The translations under genes and the position numbers were made by a program. The notes beneath the pieces are model-generated. The model ran no database searches. It had not been told where the DNA came from and saw only the letters and a list, made by a program, of their open reading frames with translations. From assembly GCF_001625215.2 (NCBI RefSeq), contig NC_030383.2:11172779-11236778 (forward strand): a stretch of DNA of 64,000 nucleotides, in the 5' to 3' direction. Shown here one piece after another: positions 24,207-36,959 of the stretch; position 1 is the stretch's first letter, and every line of letters starts with the position of its first letter. The stretch is from Daucus carota subsp. sativus (taxonomy: Eukaryota > Streptophyta > Magnoliopsida > Apiales > Apiaceae).

Positions 24207-27200
24207 ATGGCGAAAATTTCGTTAGGTTTAGCGCTATATGTATTGTTACTTTCACTCCTCTGTTTCCATTCAGTTGTGATTGATTCAGCTGTATCCAGCA
24301 TTGATCTCGGTTCCGAATCGTTAAATGTAGCCGTTGTGAATCTAAAACCAGGTCACCTCCCCATCTCGATCGCAATCAACGAAATGTCGAAGCGAAAATC
24401 GCCCGCATTAGTCGCGTTCCACTCCGGCAATCGCTTGATCGGTGAAGAAGCGGCTGGTTTAGTTGCGCGGTATCCGAATAAAGTGCTTTCGAGTTTTCGG
24501 GATTTGATCGGCAAATCTCACGAGTTTGCGAAAAATGCGTTGGAGAGAATGTACTTGCCTTTTGAAATTGTGGATGATCCGGAGCGAAATGTGGTTGCGA
24601 TTAATGCTGAGGGTGATGGTGATAGTTATGTTGTTTATTCGGTTGAGGAATTGGTGGCGATGGTGTTAGGCTTCGCTTCGCGATTGGCGGAGTTTCATGC
24701 TAAGGTTGAGGTGAAAGATGTGGTGATTAGTGTGCCGCCTTATTTTGGACAAGTGGAGAGGAAGGGGATAATGCAAGCCGCTGAGTTGGCGGGGATTAAT
24801 GTCTTGGCATTGATTAATGAGCATTCGGGGGCTGCATTGCAGTATGGGATTGATAAGGATTTTTCGAATGAGTCTAGGAATGTGGTTTTTTATGATATGG
24901 GTTCCGGGAGTACTTATGCGGCTCTTGTTCATTTTTCGGCTTATAAGACCAAGGAGTTTGGCAAGACTGTTTCAGTGAATCAGTTTCAGGTAATTTTTCT
25001 GTTGCTGTATTAGTGTATTTTCGGGAGAGGTGACCTAGGGGCTATATATTGGGTGTTTGATTAAGTAATAACCGAAATTCCCCACATGAGGAATTGAGGA
25101 TTGCATATATATTAAGTAAGAAGTAGAATGTCACAGCACATTATGCAGGTATACATATTCTCTAGATGCAGTATCTTAGAACTATTCGTATATTTTGTTG
25201 GAATATCCGACCGTATCAATAAATTTATTCTTTTAGTTATACACATGTTGGGAATGGACATACAATTGTATGTTGCGCCAACCGAAATGTTTATAATTTT
25301 CAGCAGTACACATATTTTTGTTAGTTACACCCTGATTAAGCTTGAATACATATTTTTAAACATTATTTTATAATTATCTGTTTGGGTTTATAATTCAAAT
25401 TGAATTGTATCCAGAGAACATGGCATCATTACATGCTTTGTAACTTATTAAAATAAATAAATGGGACTGACATAGGTTCACTGGTGTTGAATTGCTCTAT
25501 TTGCAGGTCAAGGATGTTAGATGGGACCCAAAGTTGGGAGGTCAAGATATGGAACTAAGACTAGTGGAGCATTTTGCTGATGAGTTCAACAAACAGGTTG
25601 ACAGTGGAATTGATGTAAGAAAGTCTCCGAAATCCATGGCTAAATTAAAGAAACAGGTCAAGCGTACAAAAGAAATTCTTAGTGCAAACACCATGGCCCC
25701 GATCTCAGTTGAATCTATTTATGAAGATCGTGACTTCAAGTATGTAATATTTAAAGCTCTTTCACTCATAATGCTGATTTTCTTTACTCATTAAATAGCT
25801 ATTACTAATATCAAGTTTATCTGAAAAATCGGACCCAATCAAATCATAATCATAGTTTTACTCATCGGCGTCACTGTTTCTTAGATATCACATATAGGTT
25901 TTGCAAGTGAATTTTATGTACTTCTGTTTTGTAATAAGTTTTGGTTAATACTCATTTTACTCATCTTCATTCTTTCTTTGGCGCCCAGGAGTTCGATAAC
26001 TCGTGAGAAGTTTGAAGAGCTCTGTGAAGATTTGTGGGAAAGATCTCTAGTTCCTCTTAAGGAAGTTCTTAAGCATTCTGGTTTGCAGGCTAATGACTTA
26101 AATGCAGTGGAGTTGATCGGAGGTGCAACCCGTGTACCAAAGTTGCAGGTCTTTGCTTCATACTTTCCCTATATACTATTACATGCTTTAATTTCTTTGC
26201 CTACTTAAACTCAACATTTATACCATCTTTTAAATCTCTGGGACATAAGCACAACGGATAACTCTTCATGTCTAGATCAATTTTTAATAGTAGTATCTGT
26301 AGTTTGATTTCAGAGTTCACTACAATAATAATTCACACTTAGTCTAAAATGTACAGAAATAAATATCAATTAACTCATAATTCCTCGTGATTAAACTATA
26401 CACGTCTTCACTTCACATTGTTATATACTTTTTTATGCATGTTTGCTTTTTCGCTTAAACAACACAGTTACCTACAATTGTGTTGAATCACTTTCAATAA
26501 ATCTTTCTCTTCCCCACCTTACAGGCTAAACTCCAGGAATTTTTAGGCAGAAAAGTTTTAGACAAGCATTTGGATGCTGATGAAGCTATAGTTCTTGGCG
26601 CCTCTTTGCATGCTGCCAACTTGAGTGATGGGATAAAATTGAACCGTAAGATTGGGATGATTGATGGTTCTATGTACGGATATGTGTTTGAGCTTACTGG
26701 TTCGGGTCTTTCTAAAGACGAAAATACAAGACAATTGCTTGTTCCACGTCTGAAGAAACTGCCCAGTAAGGTAATCACATGGTGTCAATCTAGTAGAATG
26801 ACATGCGCGTGCACACACACACACACAAGACACTGGTAATTCTAACTTGTTAATGTCGTATATATATGTCTCATAGATGTTCAGGTACATTGCTCATAAT
26901 AAGGATTTTGAAGTTTCTCTTGCTTATGATACTGAAGACCTATTACCACCTGGTGTTCTTTCACATACGTTCGCCCACTATGTTGTGTCTGGCCTGACTG
27001 ATGCTAGTGAGAAGTACGAATTACCTATATGTAGAATCATCTAACAATTTGAGTTCTCACTCTTCAAGTTTAAGTGGTTTAAAATGTTTCCTCACTTATA
27101 TATTGATTGTTATTTGCCTGCTAATTGTTAAGGTATTCAACACGGAATCTATCTTCACCCATTAAGGCCAGCCTTCATTTTTCACTTAGTAGAAGTGGTA

Positions 27201-30104
27201 TACTTTCTTTAGATCGAGCAGATGCTGTTATTGAAGTATCTGAGTGGGTAGAAGTTCCGAAAAAGAACCTGACAATGGAAAACTCAACGTTTGAATCTCC
27301 CAACATGTCAGCCGAAGCTAGTCCGAAGAATGCATCAGAAGAAATTGATGAAAGTTTGCTCGTTACTGGTGAATTGTTGAGCAACTCATCAGAAATAGTA
27401 AATGATCAAAATAGCACAGATATTGTTACAGAAAAGAAGTTTAAGAAGAGGACATTTAGAGTTCCACTTAAGGTAAAACTCGAGACAATGATGAAGTATA
27501 TAAGCAATCTTATATTTTGTTTTCTATGAATCTTAAAATTGTGACTTGTCTTTCGTAGATTATTGAAAAGGCGCTGGTCCCAGGAAAATTATTTTCAAGG
27601 GAATCTCTGGCTAAAGCTAAAAGCAGACTGGAAAGGTTAGACAAAAAAGACGCAGAAAGGAGAAGAACTGAAGAGTTGAAAAATGACTTGGAAGGATATA
27701 TATATGCTACTAAAGAAAAGGTTTGCTACGATTTATTAATTTGAGCTACTATTTGTTGCTTATAGTAGGAAATTGCTTTTAGTTCTTCGTTGTTCTAAAT
27801 ATGTGAGCTCTGAACTCGGAGTCATGGTATGATTTTCTTTTTAATGTTCTCCAAGATGCATGTGTAAGCTTCATTTTTTCATTATTTAAATAACTTCATA
27901 GCATTGTGTACAACATTGTCATTATATTCGAAGTATATGACTGTATTTTATTCAGGAGGGATATTAATTTGATGTTATATCATTTAGCTACTGTCCCATA
28001 TAAGTTTTTGAAGTTTAAGTTTGTCATGTTTTTTTTTATGCCTTCCACATAGTTTGCTGTTTACTTGATCTTAGATTTCTCTATAGGTGTTACCTTTTCA
28101 AGTTGTTTCACAACATAGCCATTACCTCGAATGGTTGTTTTTTCTTCTGCTTCAGTTTAGTTGGGTTATTGATTTTCCTCTAGGTCTATACATTTTAATA
28201 CTTGTAATACATTGTGGCAGCTCGATTCAGATGAATTCGAGAAAGTATCATCCAGCCAGGAACGACAGTCTTTCATTGAAAAGCTTGAACAGGTTTGCTC
28301 TTAGTACCTTTCCCATTGTTTCTCTCTTATTGTTTGGGTTTCACCTTTTCTTATTTTTTTTATAAATTGGGTTACTAAACTGTATAAGTCTGGTGTTTTG
28401 TTATATTTCAAGTGTCTATGTTGTGTCTGGGTCACTTTTGATGGGGTTTTTAGACTAAATATATTGTTGAGTTTCAGGTTCAGGATTGGCTTTACAATGA
28501 TGGCGAAAATGCATCCGCTGCTGAATTTCAACAACGCCTAGATTCATTAAAAGCTATAGGCGACCCTATATCTTTTAGGTGTGCCCTTAATTTGTATTCA
28601 TCAACTATAACTACTAGAACTTGTCATCTGGGAAACCCTTCTTACACGAAAGTATGTACTTGTGCAGATATCGCGAGCTTACTGCACGACCAGAAGCAAC
28701 ACAACTTGCTAGAAGATACTTTGATGAGCTGCAACAGGTAGACATAACTTGTAATTATAAATTTAAGTTACCCAGTTATGATATAATAAAATTATAATAG
28801 GTGCCGAACCCCTATATGACATTACCTGCCTGTCAAAAATGAAGGCCTGTACAAAAATTAATTCCAGAATGAAATACGATAACAAATAGATAAAGCCAAT
28901 CAGTAAAACCATCTTCATCTGACTTCTTTTGAGCATTCACAGATTGTGCAAGAATGGGAAACAAAGAAATCTTGGCTTCCAAAAGAGAGAATTGATGAGG
29001 TGCTTTAATGGTCCTTCAATCTGATTTGGCTTCTATTTCTATATATCTATATTTCTAAAGAAACTTCCTTGCATGGCACCCAAATTTTCTTTCAGGTATT
29101 GACTGACACCGAAAAGGTAAAGAATTGGCTGGTTGAGAAGGAGGCCGAACAGAAGAGGTAACATCTTACACATAAACACGAAAAGAATAAAACCGTCAGT
29201 TTTTCATGATGTATTGCACTGGTTCTGTTCAGTTTCCACCCAAAGTTCTTTATAGATTTTAATTTAATTCATGTTTGATTGAAATGTTAATTTATTTATT
29301 TTTGTGCATGTGAAGACCTTGTTTATTTACTTGGTAGGCACAAGTTGGTTTGTAGTGCATTCTAAAACGAGAAACTCATGGTTGGCAGTTTCTATATGTT
29401 TCTCTTATTCACTTAATATTATTATTTTGTCTTGGTCGAAAAGAGGGATAATGGATGAACCAGTAGTTCAGTGCATATGTTGGACTGCTACTTTATATAT
29501 GTGCAGAATTGACGTTCCACTGGTCTATTTAACTAGTATTCTAAACATGTAGACAACCTTTGTTCTAAAATATATAGTCAACAGTAATTTAATATGGAAT
29601 ACTTTGATTATTATTGTTACCTGTATCAATGTTTTAATCATCTACTGAAAAATTATGGTAGTTAAGTCTTTTCCTCTTTATTGCTGCAAGTTACTAATTT
29701 CCATCTTTATAAAATTTCTGTAACAGGACTCCTGTATCTAGCAAGCCGGCATTTACGTCTGAAGAACTATATGAAAAGGTGTTCGATCTTCAAGATAAGG
29801 TATTATTCTGATACTCTTTTACTTAACAAAAGGAAAGATGAGAGATGTCAATTTCTGTAAAACTATCAGCTGATGGCAAGTAATAATCTAGGTTGCAAGC
29901 GTTAATAGAATTCCCAAGCCAAAACCGAAGGTGGAGAAGGCTGTAAAGAATGAAACAGAAGGCATTGGTAATAAAACAGATAGCAGCAACTCATCCTCTC
30001 AATATAGTAGTGGCTCACAAGGAGATGAAACAACTAATGACTCAGAGGTATTGGCAGAGGAAAGGTCAAATGCAAATGAGTCAAATTCTCGTGATGAGTT
30101 ATAG
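24207..30104 (+). CDS. HSP70-17: ER-resident large Hsp70, HSP70-17 (GRP170/HYOU1/Lhs1 type)
   Basis: Fourteen exons: 24207-24989, 25507-25739, 25989-26148, 26525-26770, 26877-27013, 27133-27472, 27559-27720, 28221-28292, 28478-28578, 28668-28737, 28943-28999, 29096-29157, 29727-29799, 29892-30104; 2709 nt, 902 residues, all GT-AG and in phase. A signal peptide (about 1-28) leads into the ATPase domain (SSIDLGSESLNVAVVN, VISVPPYFGQVERKG, VVFYDMGSGST, ELIGGATRVPKLQ). An acidic, Asn/Ser-rich insertion in exon 6 carries several N-glycosylation sequons. A long helical C-terminal part follows and the protein ends RDEL, an ER retrieval signal. Relatives act in the ER lumen as chaperone and nucleotide-exchange factor for BiP. 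The start is the first ATG before the signal peptide. Confidence 0.96.
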
Positions 30105-30502
30105 TGTTTAATTTCATCACAAGTGTTATTAGTATCTCTTTACAAAACGGATATATGGGGAACGGAACGGAAGCCGGACTGCAATAGATTGAAATTTAGA
30201 TAGAAATATAGTCGGGGCAGATAGTGTAGCGGCGGGCTTTCTACTACAATATTTGTGAATCTTTGATATATCTCTACCAGTATAGTAATGTAATTCATTC
30301 CCTGAGTATTTGTTTCAATGAAGATGTCAAAAAGAACCAGGATAGGGTTATTTCGATTGATATCTTCTGTATTACTGACTTACTGAGTGTTGGGTGCATC
30401 ATGTCCACAGTGATTATTCATTTGTTCTTGGTGTAATGGTGAGAGGTATAATGGTGAAAACTAAAATAACTGAACCAACAGCAGGTGTTAATTTAATCTA
30501 TA
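30105..30502 (+). other. 3' UTR and downstream spacer of HSP70-17
   Basis: No gene seen; presumed 3' UTR and terminator region. Confidence 0.4.
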
Positions 30503-31421
30503 CTAGCCTTTAACCCGTGCTTCTATACTAAGCCTTCAACCCGTGGGAAGCACGTACGGTTTTATAATTAGTAATTTATTTTTTATAATTTAAATTTAAC
30601 ATTATTTTATTAGTATTTTAATATTAATAAATTTGAACTTTAATTAAATTAAATTAACCAACGGATTACAATTTTTTCACGGAAATTTAGTTTTTACAAT
30701 TTATTATCTGTTTAAAAATATTTTTTTGTTATTAATATGGGATGATTATTATTCAATTAATTTTAAATTATATTTTTCAGATTTCATATATCTTCATATG
30801 TATGAAAAAAAGATATTTGTCGTGTAACAGATTAGAGTTAGAAAAAATTATGTAATTATTCGTGTTTGTATTGATATAGAACATGTTAAAATTCGAAAGA
30901 GTTATATGAAGGTTCTTGTTTAAAAAAAATATTCAAAATTATATATTCATAATTTTATTTTAATGTCATTATAATTTTTTTAGTGAAATCATAAAGCAAG
31001 CCGAAGTGTGGTGTTTTGGATCGGTTTAAGATTTGTATTTATTATGAGATAAATTTTTAGTGTTGTAATTTATTTAAAACTTGTACTCATGAGAGATAGA
31101 TTTTTAGTCTTGTTTAAGACTTTTTTTTTTGAACATAGGAATCCGCAGCCGCTACCCTTCGGGTGCGCACCGGGTAAACCCACAAGCTCACGTAATAGTC
31201 TGCAAACTACGTGAACTAAGGTAAACCGCACTAAAGGGATAGGTTCTGATCCAGGAGGCATAGCCACACATTTGTTACTGAGTGTGATGTGTGATTCTTT
31301 TTGTTTTTAGCAAGATAATAATATAAGAATGACTAAAAGAACATGATCAAACCAAAAAATATAAATATGAACAAAATTTAGCACTACATATTATTCTCAT
31401 GTTGGTTTATTATAGTATAGA
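30503..31421 (-). mobile_element. Non-autonomous Helitron on the minus strand, about 920 bp
   Basis: Read on the minus strand the 5' end is TCTATACTATAATAAACC (near 31421) and the 3' end GCACGGGTTAAAGGCTAG (30503). A second Helitron-like 3' end (CGTGCTTCCCACGGG, then GGCTTAG) lies about 25 bp inside at 30529-30560. The outer end lacks the left half of the hairpin, the inner one has it. The interior has no Rep/helicase coding. Confidence 0.7.
31121..31268 (-). mobile_element. SINE-like insert inside the Helitron
   Basis: On the minus strand a GC-richer 140-bp body (GGTTTACCCGGTGCGCACC, GAAGGGTAGCGGCTGCGG) ends in an A-run of about 11. That resembles a tRNA-derived SINE with poly(A) tail, but clear Pol III boxes and target duplication were not established. 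Confidence 0.45.
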
Positions 31422-31429
31422 TAGTATAG

Positions 31430-32089
31430 ATTTTTAACAATCTACAAATTAATCAACCAGAACCGTTTGATCTTTTTTAACATAACAATCCTTGATTTAT
31501 TGAAAAATTCCTGATCAATCCTCGATCAATCGTTATAAAATATTTACCGATTTATCGATTACACTATACTATAACTTAAAATTACCGATTTATTAAAAAA
31601 ATCTCCGATTCATCATCGATAAATCCTGGCTCAACGGATTTCCAATTTCTACATGATTTTAACATATAATTTCCCTTCTACGAACACACATTTCATTCGC
31701 AACTTCCAGGACTTGGAAGAAGGAAGAGCTGCTAGGCTTATTTATCTTTACACACATTTAAATATATAAAAGAAAATACTTGACATCTGAAGCATCCACT
31801 TTTTCTTTAGAATTTGAAATTGACACTGGTAACAAAATAAAAGATAGTGCAACAACAATAATATCATTGTCATTGTTTAGAGATATCACAGCACTGTGCA
31901 GGACTTACAGGTCCATTTCCTGATATTTTTCTAGCCTAACATGGAAACTAAAGACTAAATCAAACTCTTTGATCTTTTTCATGTAAATATTATTTACAAG
32001 CAAGGCAAAATTTTACATATTTAACATGTAAAGCTCATTTAGAAAATGCTGTTCAGGTTCCTTTTACATTATGAACTGCTTTAGTGGTA
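31430..32089. other. Spacer and 3' UTR of the epimerase gene
   Basis: 31440-31680 is rich in CCGATTTAT-type words and is a diverged inverse relative of 11540-11895. The rest is presumably the epimerase 3' UTR. Confidence 0.4.
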
Positions 32090-35000
32090 CTACAGACTAG
32101 TTATCATGGGGCTGCCATAACCATTCCTGTGTGACTTCTGCCATAACCATGCAGTTTTCAAGCTCTCTTCAAGATTGGTGTATCTTGCAACCCAGTTCAA
32201 GTCCCGTTTTATTTTGGAAGGATCACTGTAAACTTCAGCATAGTCTCCAGGCCTACGGCTGAGATATTCTATCTTTATAGGCACCCCTGTCGCCTTTTTA
32301 CAAGCCTCCACAAACTGCTTCACTGAACTACCTATCGTGACAGTAATATATAGTAACTTAGCTTGTTCGTCAATAAAATGTTTTACCACGGTTTCAAGGA
32401 CACTCAAATGAAACAAAATTTAAACTATCTCTAATCTAAGATTGTAGTGATAATAATACTAATATGCACCCCTGCAGACTCCGCTACACTTCTAAATGGT
32501 GGATGAAGTTTACAAGATCTGGCAACTGTAAATTTGAAGTGTAATTGCTGATATACAGAAGTTGGTCAATATGTGTTGTTAAGATGTATAGAAAAGATTA
32601 ATTAGATGATCAGTATACTGGAAACTTATGATGCTTTTTGTGTCTAGTTTCAATTAAGTTTAAAGCCTAACCTTTTCCTGTGCCAACATTGTAGATACCA
32701 ACTTTCCCAGGTAAAGCATGAGCAAGCGCTTTTACATGTGCATCAACCAGATCGGTCACATCTATGTAGTCTCTTACACAGGTCCCATCAGCTGTACTGT
32801 AGTCTGTTCCTCTAATCTGCATTTATGGGAATATTTGACAGAAATAAGATGTTTCAAAATTGTCATGACTATCGAAGGTATATAATTTAGAACAAAGGCA
32901 TACCTTTAGACCAGGTATGATACCTCGAGCTGCATCAAAACAAGCTCCTGATATGCGTCCCTGTTCACGAAGTTCTGGAGGGGGAGCTTCTCCAAGTCTT
33001 CCCTCAGGGTCTGAGCCGATCACATTAAAGTATCTGACATTTTTCCATATCAATATTGACATTGTGATATCTATAACAACTGAAGCATGTTGTACATTTA
33101 TTAACACATACACGTAACAGCTTCAGAATTAGATACGGGACAAATTATTTTTGGCAAATAATAATACAACTGCTCATGCATATCTAATGAATACTTTGCA
33201 GTTCTTTAATAAATGAATAAGCAAATTAAGAAACCTTCTTTGTGTTTTAAAGTTAACATTTCAGAAAGAATATCAATATCTTTCAACAATATGGGTACAT
33301 CATATTTTTCAGATAGTAGATAATTTAGTAATCTAAATATGATGTCTAGATACGATGTTTGTTATGCAAAAAAAAAAAAAAAACAATTGTCTGCTTGCAA
33401 ACCTTAAAATCATAACAGCCATCTTGGACGTCTTCGAAAAATCTAAGATTATATCTTCAGACATCTTCTTAGCCTTTCCATAAGGATTAATTGGAACCTT
33501 TAGAAATGACATTTGAAAGGAGTTAGAAATTAGTTGTCTAACTATTATCACATTTTTATTTTTCAATAAGTTTCTGTGAGATTGCTGTTTATTCTTTTTT
33601 ATACCTCTTATATTTTTCTTAATTTATTTAAATTATAGTGGCATATCTAATCTCTGACTTATATCTGAAGACATAAATCTGAGAATTATACCCTGCAACA
33701 ATATAGGTCTGTTATCTGCTTCACATGCCATGCATCTATTAGGTTTAACTCATGCAATCGAGCTCTAAATCGTCACAGATAAACAGTAAATACATAGATT
33801 TAGGTATCTCAAAGTTTTTTTTTATGCATCTCAAAGTTACTATATTAGAAGGACCACAATGAAAAACAATAAAAGTGTTGAATAGATGCTTACTTGGGGA
33901 GTTTCCTCTGTAATAGGCATTACTTTGGGCTCTCCATATGTCGCACAAGTACTTGAATAGATCAATGTCTTCACACCATGTGATGCCATGGCCTCCAATA
34001 CTACCAATGTATTGGACGTAATATTGTGATAATACCTGCACAACTCAATCTAGTTCCGTTAAGAATTTTAGGAGTTATCATTTAAGAAAATCAGTGGCGT
34101 AGGTGCTTTGCCAAAGGTAAGGGCCGCATCATAAATGTGATTCACTATGCTGAATATGAATAACAATTGGAAGATGTTCACGAAAATCAGAGGTTAATAT
34201 CACTATAGTATAGAATTTGTATCAGATTCTCCCCGGTGTATGGGTATTGAGAAAAAAACTATACCTGATTATCCATAGATAATAGAACAGAAAATAAAGG
34301 AAAAACATAATGCCAAAGTAAATATAAAGTATTAAAGGTAAGTACCTTAGAGGTTCAGCAGTACTTTCACCAACATAAGCAACTGCTGCAAAATGCATTA
34401 CAGCATCAAAAGCATTGTCTGCAAAAATTTTGTTTACCTATAACATGAATTAAGGAAAGTTCCTAAATGAAGGTTCCAAAGTTGATACATTTAAGATCAA
34501 CAAAAGATACTTACTCCCTCCGTTTCGAAATACACGTCCACCTTAGAAAAAAAAATTTGTTTCAAAATACTTGTCCATTTCCACTTTCAATGTAAATTTA
34601 TATTTCCAAAATCAACTCTCCTTCACATATTTCAAATTTATATTTACAAGATCAACCATATACCACATATTAGGTTCAATTAATGAATTAATACACCTCT
34701 TTTTTCTTAAAATCCACTTTTCTTAAACTATGTAATTTTTTGAAAGTAGACATGTAATTTGAAACGGAGGGAGTAATAAACAATCTAGTTGAGATATAAT
34801 ATCCAGCAAGGATACAGCATTTGCATCACCAAGGTCTGCATAGATAAACTGAAGGCGCCCTGGCTCTGGAAACAGCGTTTGTAGAATCTTTACAGCACCC
34901 ATATTTCCGCGAGAAAGATTGTCCTATGTATAGCCAAAATTGTAGTACTTTATATAACATTGCATTTCTTTTTCAAATTTGATTTTTTTTTCCTTAATAG

Positions 35001-35366
35001 GACAAATATACATACCACTATAGTAACACGATAAGAATCCTTTAAGAGGCGCAAGGAAGCATGGGAACCTATATAGCCTGCACCTCCAGTTACCAATACG
35101 TGTGTCACACCAGGCTCATGAACGGAAAACTGATCATCAGATCAAAAATATAATGGGAGTCATATACAAAGCTAAGTTGACATGTAAAATTTTTTCAGCG
35201 ACAAAGATAAATGGACCTATATAGTTTTTCGTAACTATAATACCTGTTTTGGGCTAGTGACCTTAGATGAACTCTTGAAATAAATAATGAAAAGAGTAGC
35301 AACACCAACAGTTAACATCACTTTTCCAGAGAATTTTTTTCTTCGTCTTGAATCCATAATATCCAT
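32090..35366 (-). CDS. UXE1: UDP-arabinose (UDP-xylose) 4-epimerase, MUR4/UXE type
   Basis: Interconverts UDP-xylose and UDP-arabinopyranose in the Golgi to supply cell-wall arabinan synthesis. Nine minus-strand exons: 35366-35244, 35129-35016, 34923-34816, 34437-34346, 34035-33894, 33497-33403, 33033-32904, 32816-32672, 32331-32090; 1191 nt, 396 residues, GT-AG throughout and in phase, slightly shorter than the roughly 410-420 of Arabidopsis relatives. Seen: a basic N-terminus and signal anchor (about 16-30, [15 protein letters not shown]) typical of type II Golgi proteins, the NAD motif [10 protein letters not shown] (55-64), [11 protein letters not shown], the catalytic YSSTCATYG and YGKAK (Tyr199, Lys203). 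Intron 3 holds a Stowaway MITE. Which UXE paralogue this is cannot be decided. Confidence 0.95.
34514..34773. mobile_element. Stowaway MITE, 260 bp, in intron 3 of the epimerase gene
   Basis: CTCCCTCCGTTTCGAAATAC at the left and TTTGAAACGGAGGGAG at the right are inverted; TA flanks both sides. Confidence 0.9.
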
Positions 35367-36958
35367 ATTTATAAGTAAAAAGGATATTGGCAATTAAACT
35401 TTCGTGGTTGCTACAAAGCACAAAAATATAAGTTATCAGTATATAATGTCTATATGCCAGATATCCCCTAATATGTTCTCATTATAGCATTTTCCAATTT
35501 ACTGCATTAATGATTAAAGATACTAGTAAGGTCAACGAATACAAGGATTAAATTGCACTGAACTTCATGACTAATGTTATAGCAACACTACCAGTATATA
35601 TGATAAAACTAACCCCTCCTGCAGTTTATATGAATTCGACTCAACATTTGCATACCCCCTAAATTAAGGAGGTGATACGCGTCTGTTAGAATATAATATG
35701 ATCCGGATAAGCCCTCCTCCTAACACATTGAGGTTTTAGGAAATTTGGTCACTTCACATGGTATCAGAGCTTAGGCTCAAGTTTATAATATGATCCTGGT
35801 AAGTCCTGCTCGCGTTTTTAAAACACAATTCTTCGGTGATGGGCATGTCCTAGATATATGTTATCTTCGAAATGAAACTCCTAGATTTGTTATCTTTGAA
35901 ACGAATTGAACACAAATGCAAGAGAAGAGACATGCAAAGATTAAGCAATACAAGAAGAAAAAATAGCTAAACAAATAAAGCAAGCAAGTAATAAAGATCA
36001 ATATATGTATCTAACGAAAGGCAAATAAAACATAGACAAATAAGAGTTTCAAGTTACGTAGATTACATGAAACAGAGAATTCTCAAACTGCAGTGATGCA
36101 CGATTAAATGTAGATAGAGCTCCAACGAAAATAAATAAAAGGTTTAGTATAATAAAAGAAAAGTGGAGAAAGTAGAGTGGAATCGACGAAATAGAATGGA
36201 GCGAAAAGATAGGAAGATAATGTAAAGAGAGAGCCATTGAGGAGTGATTGATTATTCAGAGAAAATCGCTGGCCTGAGAGGGGGAAAAAAAGAGACACAG
36301 ATTTACTAAACACAAGCAGCTTAGCAGATATGTGTACCGGCCTGGTATTTCGGGGAAACATGAGAAGGCATATGGTAAATAGAAGACAATTTAGATTGAT
36401 ATTAAATTTTCTAAGAAAAAACATATAATTTCTGTGGTAGCCTACTCCTAGATCAGAGGGTGGTTGCGCTGAAATGGTTGGAGCTATCGTTATAATTTAG
36501 AATAAAAAAGAGTTATTATTATAATTTAATATTAAAAAATGATTTTGATGTTAAACTAACATGTCTCTTGTCTCTAGTGTCAAGTCCCATGCTTTCTCAT
36601 AAGGAAAAAAAAAAAAAATAATCCTAATTCTCTCCTCTCCTCTTCTTATTAGTTAGCATTAATCCGTTCCCTTATGACGGAGACTTCTCCACCACAGGCC
36701 CTCTTTTTTATTTGATTTTTTGCCCCATTCAATAAAATCCATCACTGGATAAGGTATGTTTTCAGTATCCAATATTTTTGGTTGTTTGGTATACATCCAT
36801 GTGAGAGCATAGTATGTGAGAGTATAGTATGTTTGAATTTTTTCGTTAAGATTAACACGATGTATTGGGGAATTCAGAAGGCTCGCACCAAAGTGGTGTG
36901 AGATAAAATAGAAGTGAAAATTGCAAGAGTTCACGTTTCACAATAGAAGATTGTTCAT
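35367..36958. other. 5' flank and putative 5' UTR of the epimerase gene, then spacer
   Basis: No coding gene is supported. A 106-codon minus-strand open frame at 36104-36424 is low-complexity and hydrophobic without homologues that I recognise; it may be transcribed leader. Confidence 0.35.
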
Positions 36959-36959
36959 A

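Noticed and set aside
24666-24932. Minus-strand open frame within HSP70-17 exon 1
   Set aside because: Antisense shadow of the ATPase-domain coding sequence; no independent support.
36104-36424. 106-codon hydrophobic minus-strand open frame upstream of the epimerase
   Set aside because: Low-complexity, no domain, overlaps a second open frame; more likely leader or spacer.
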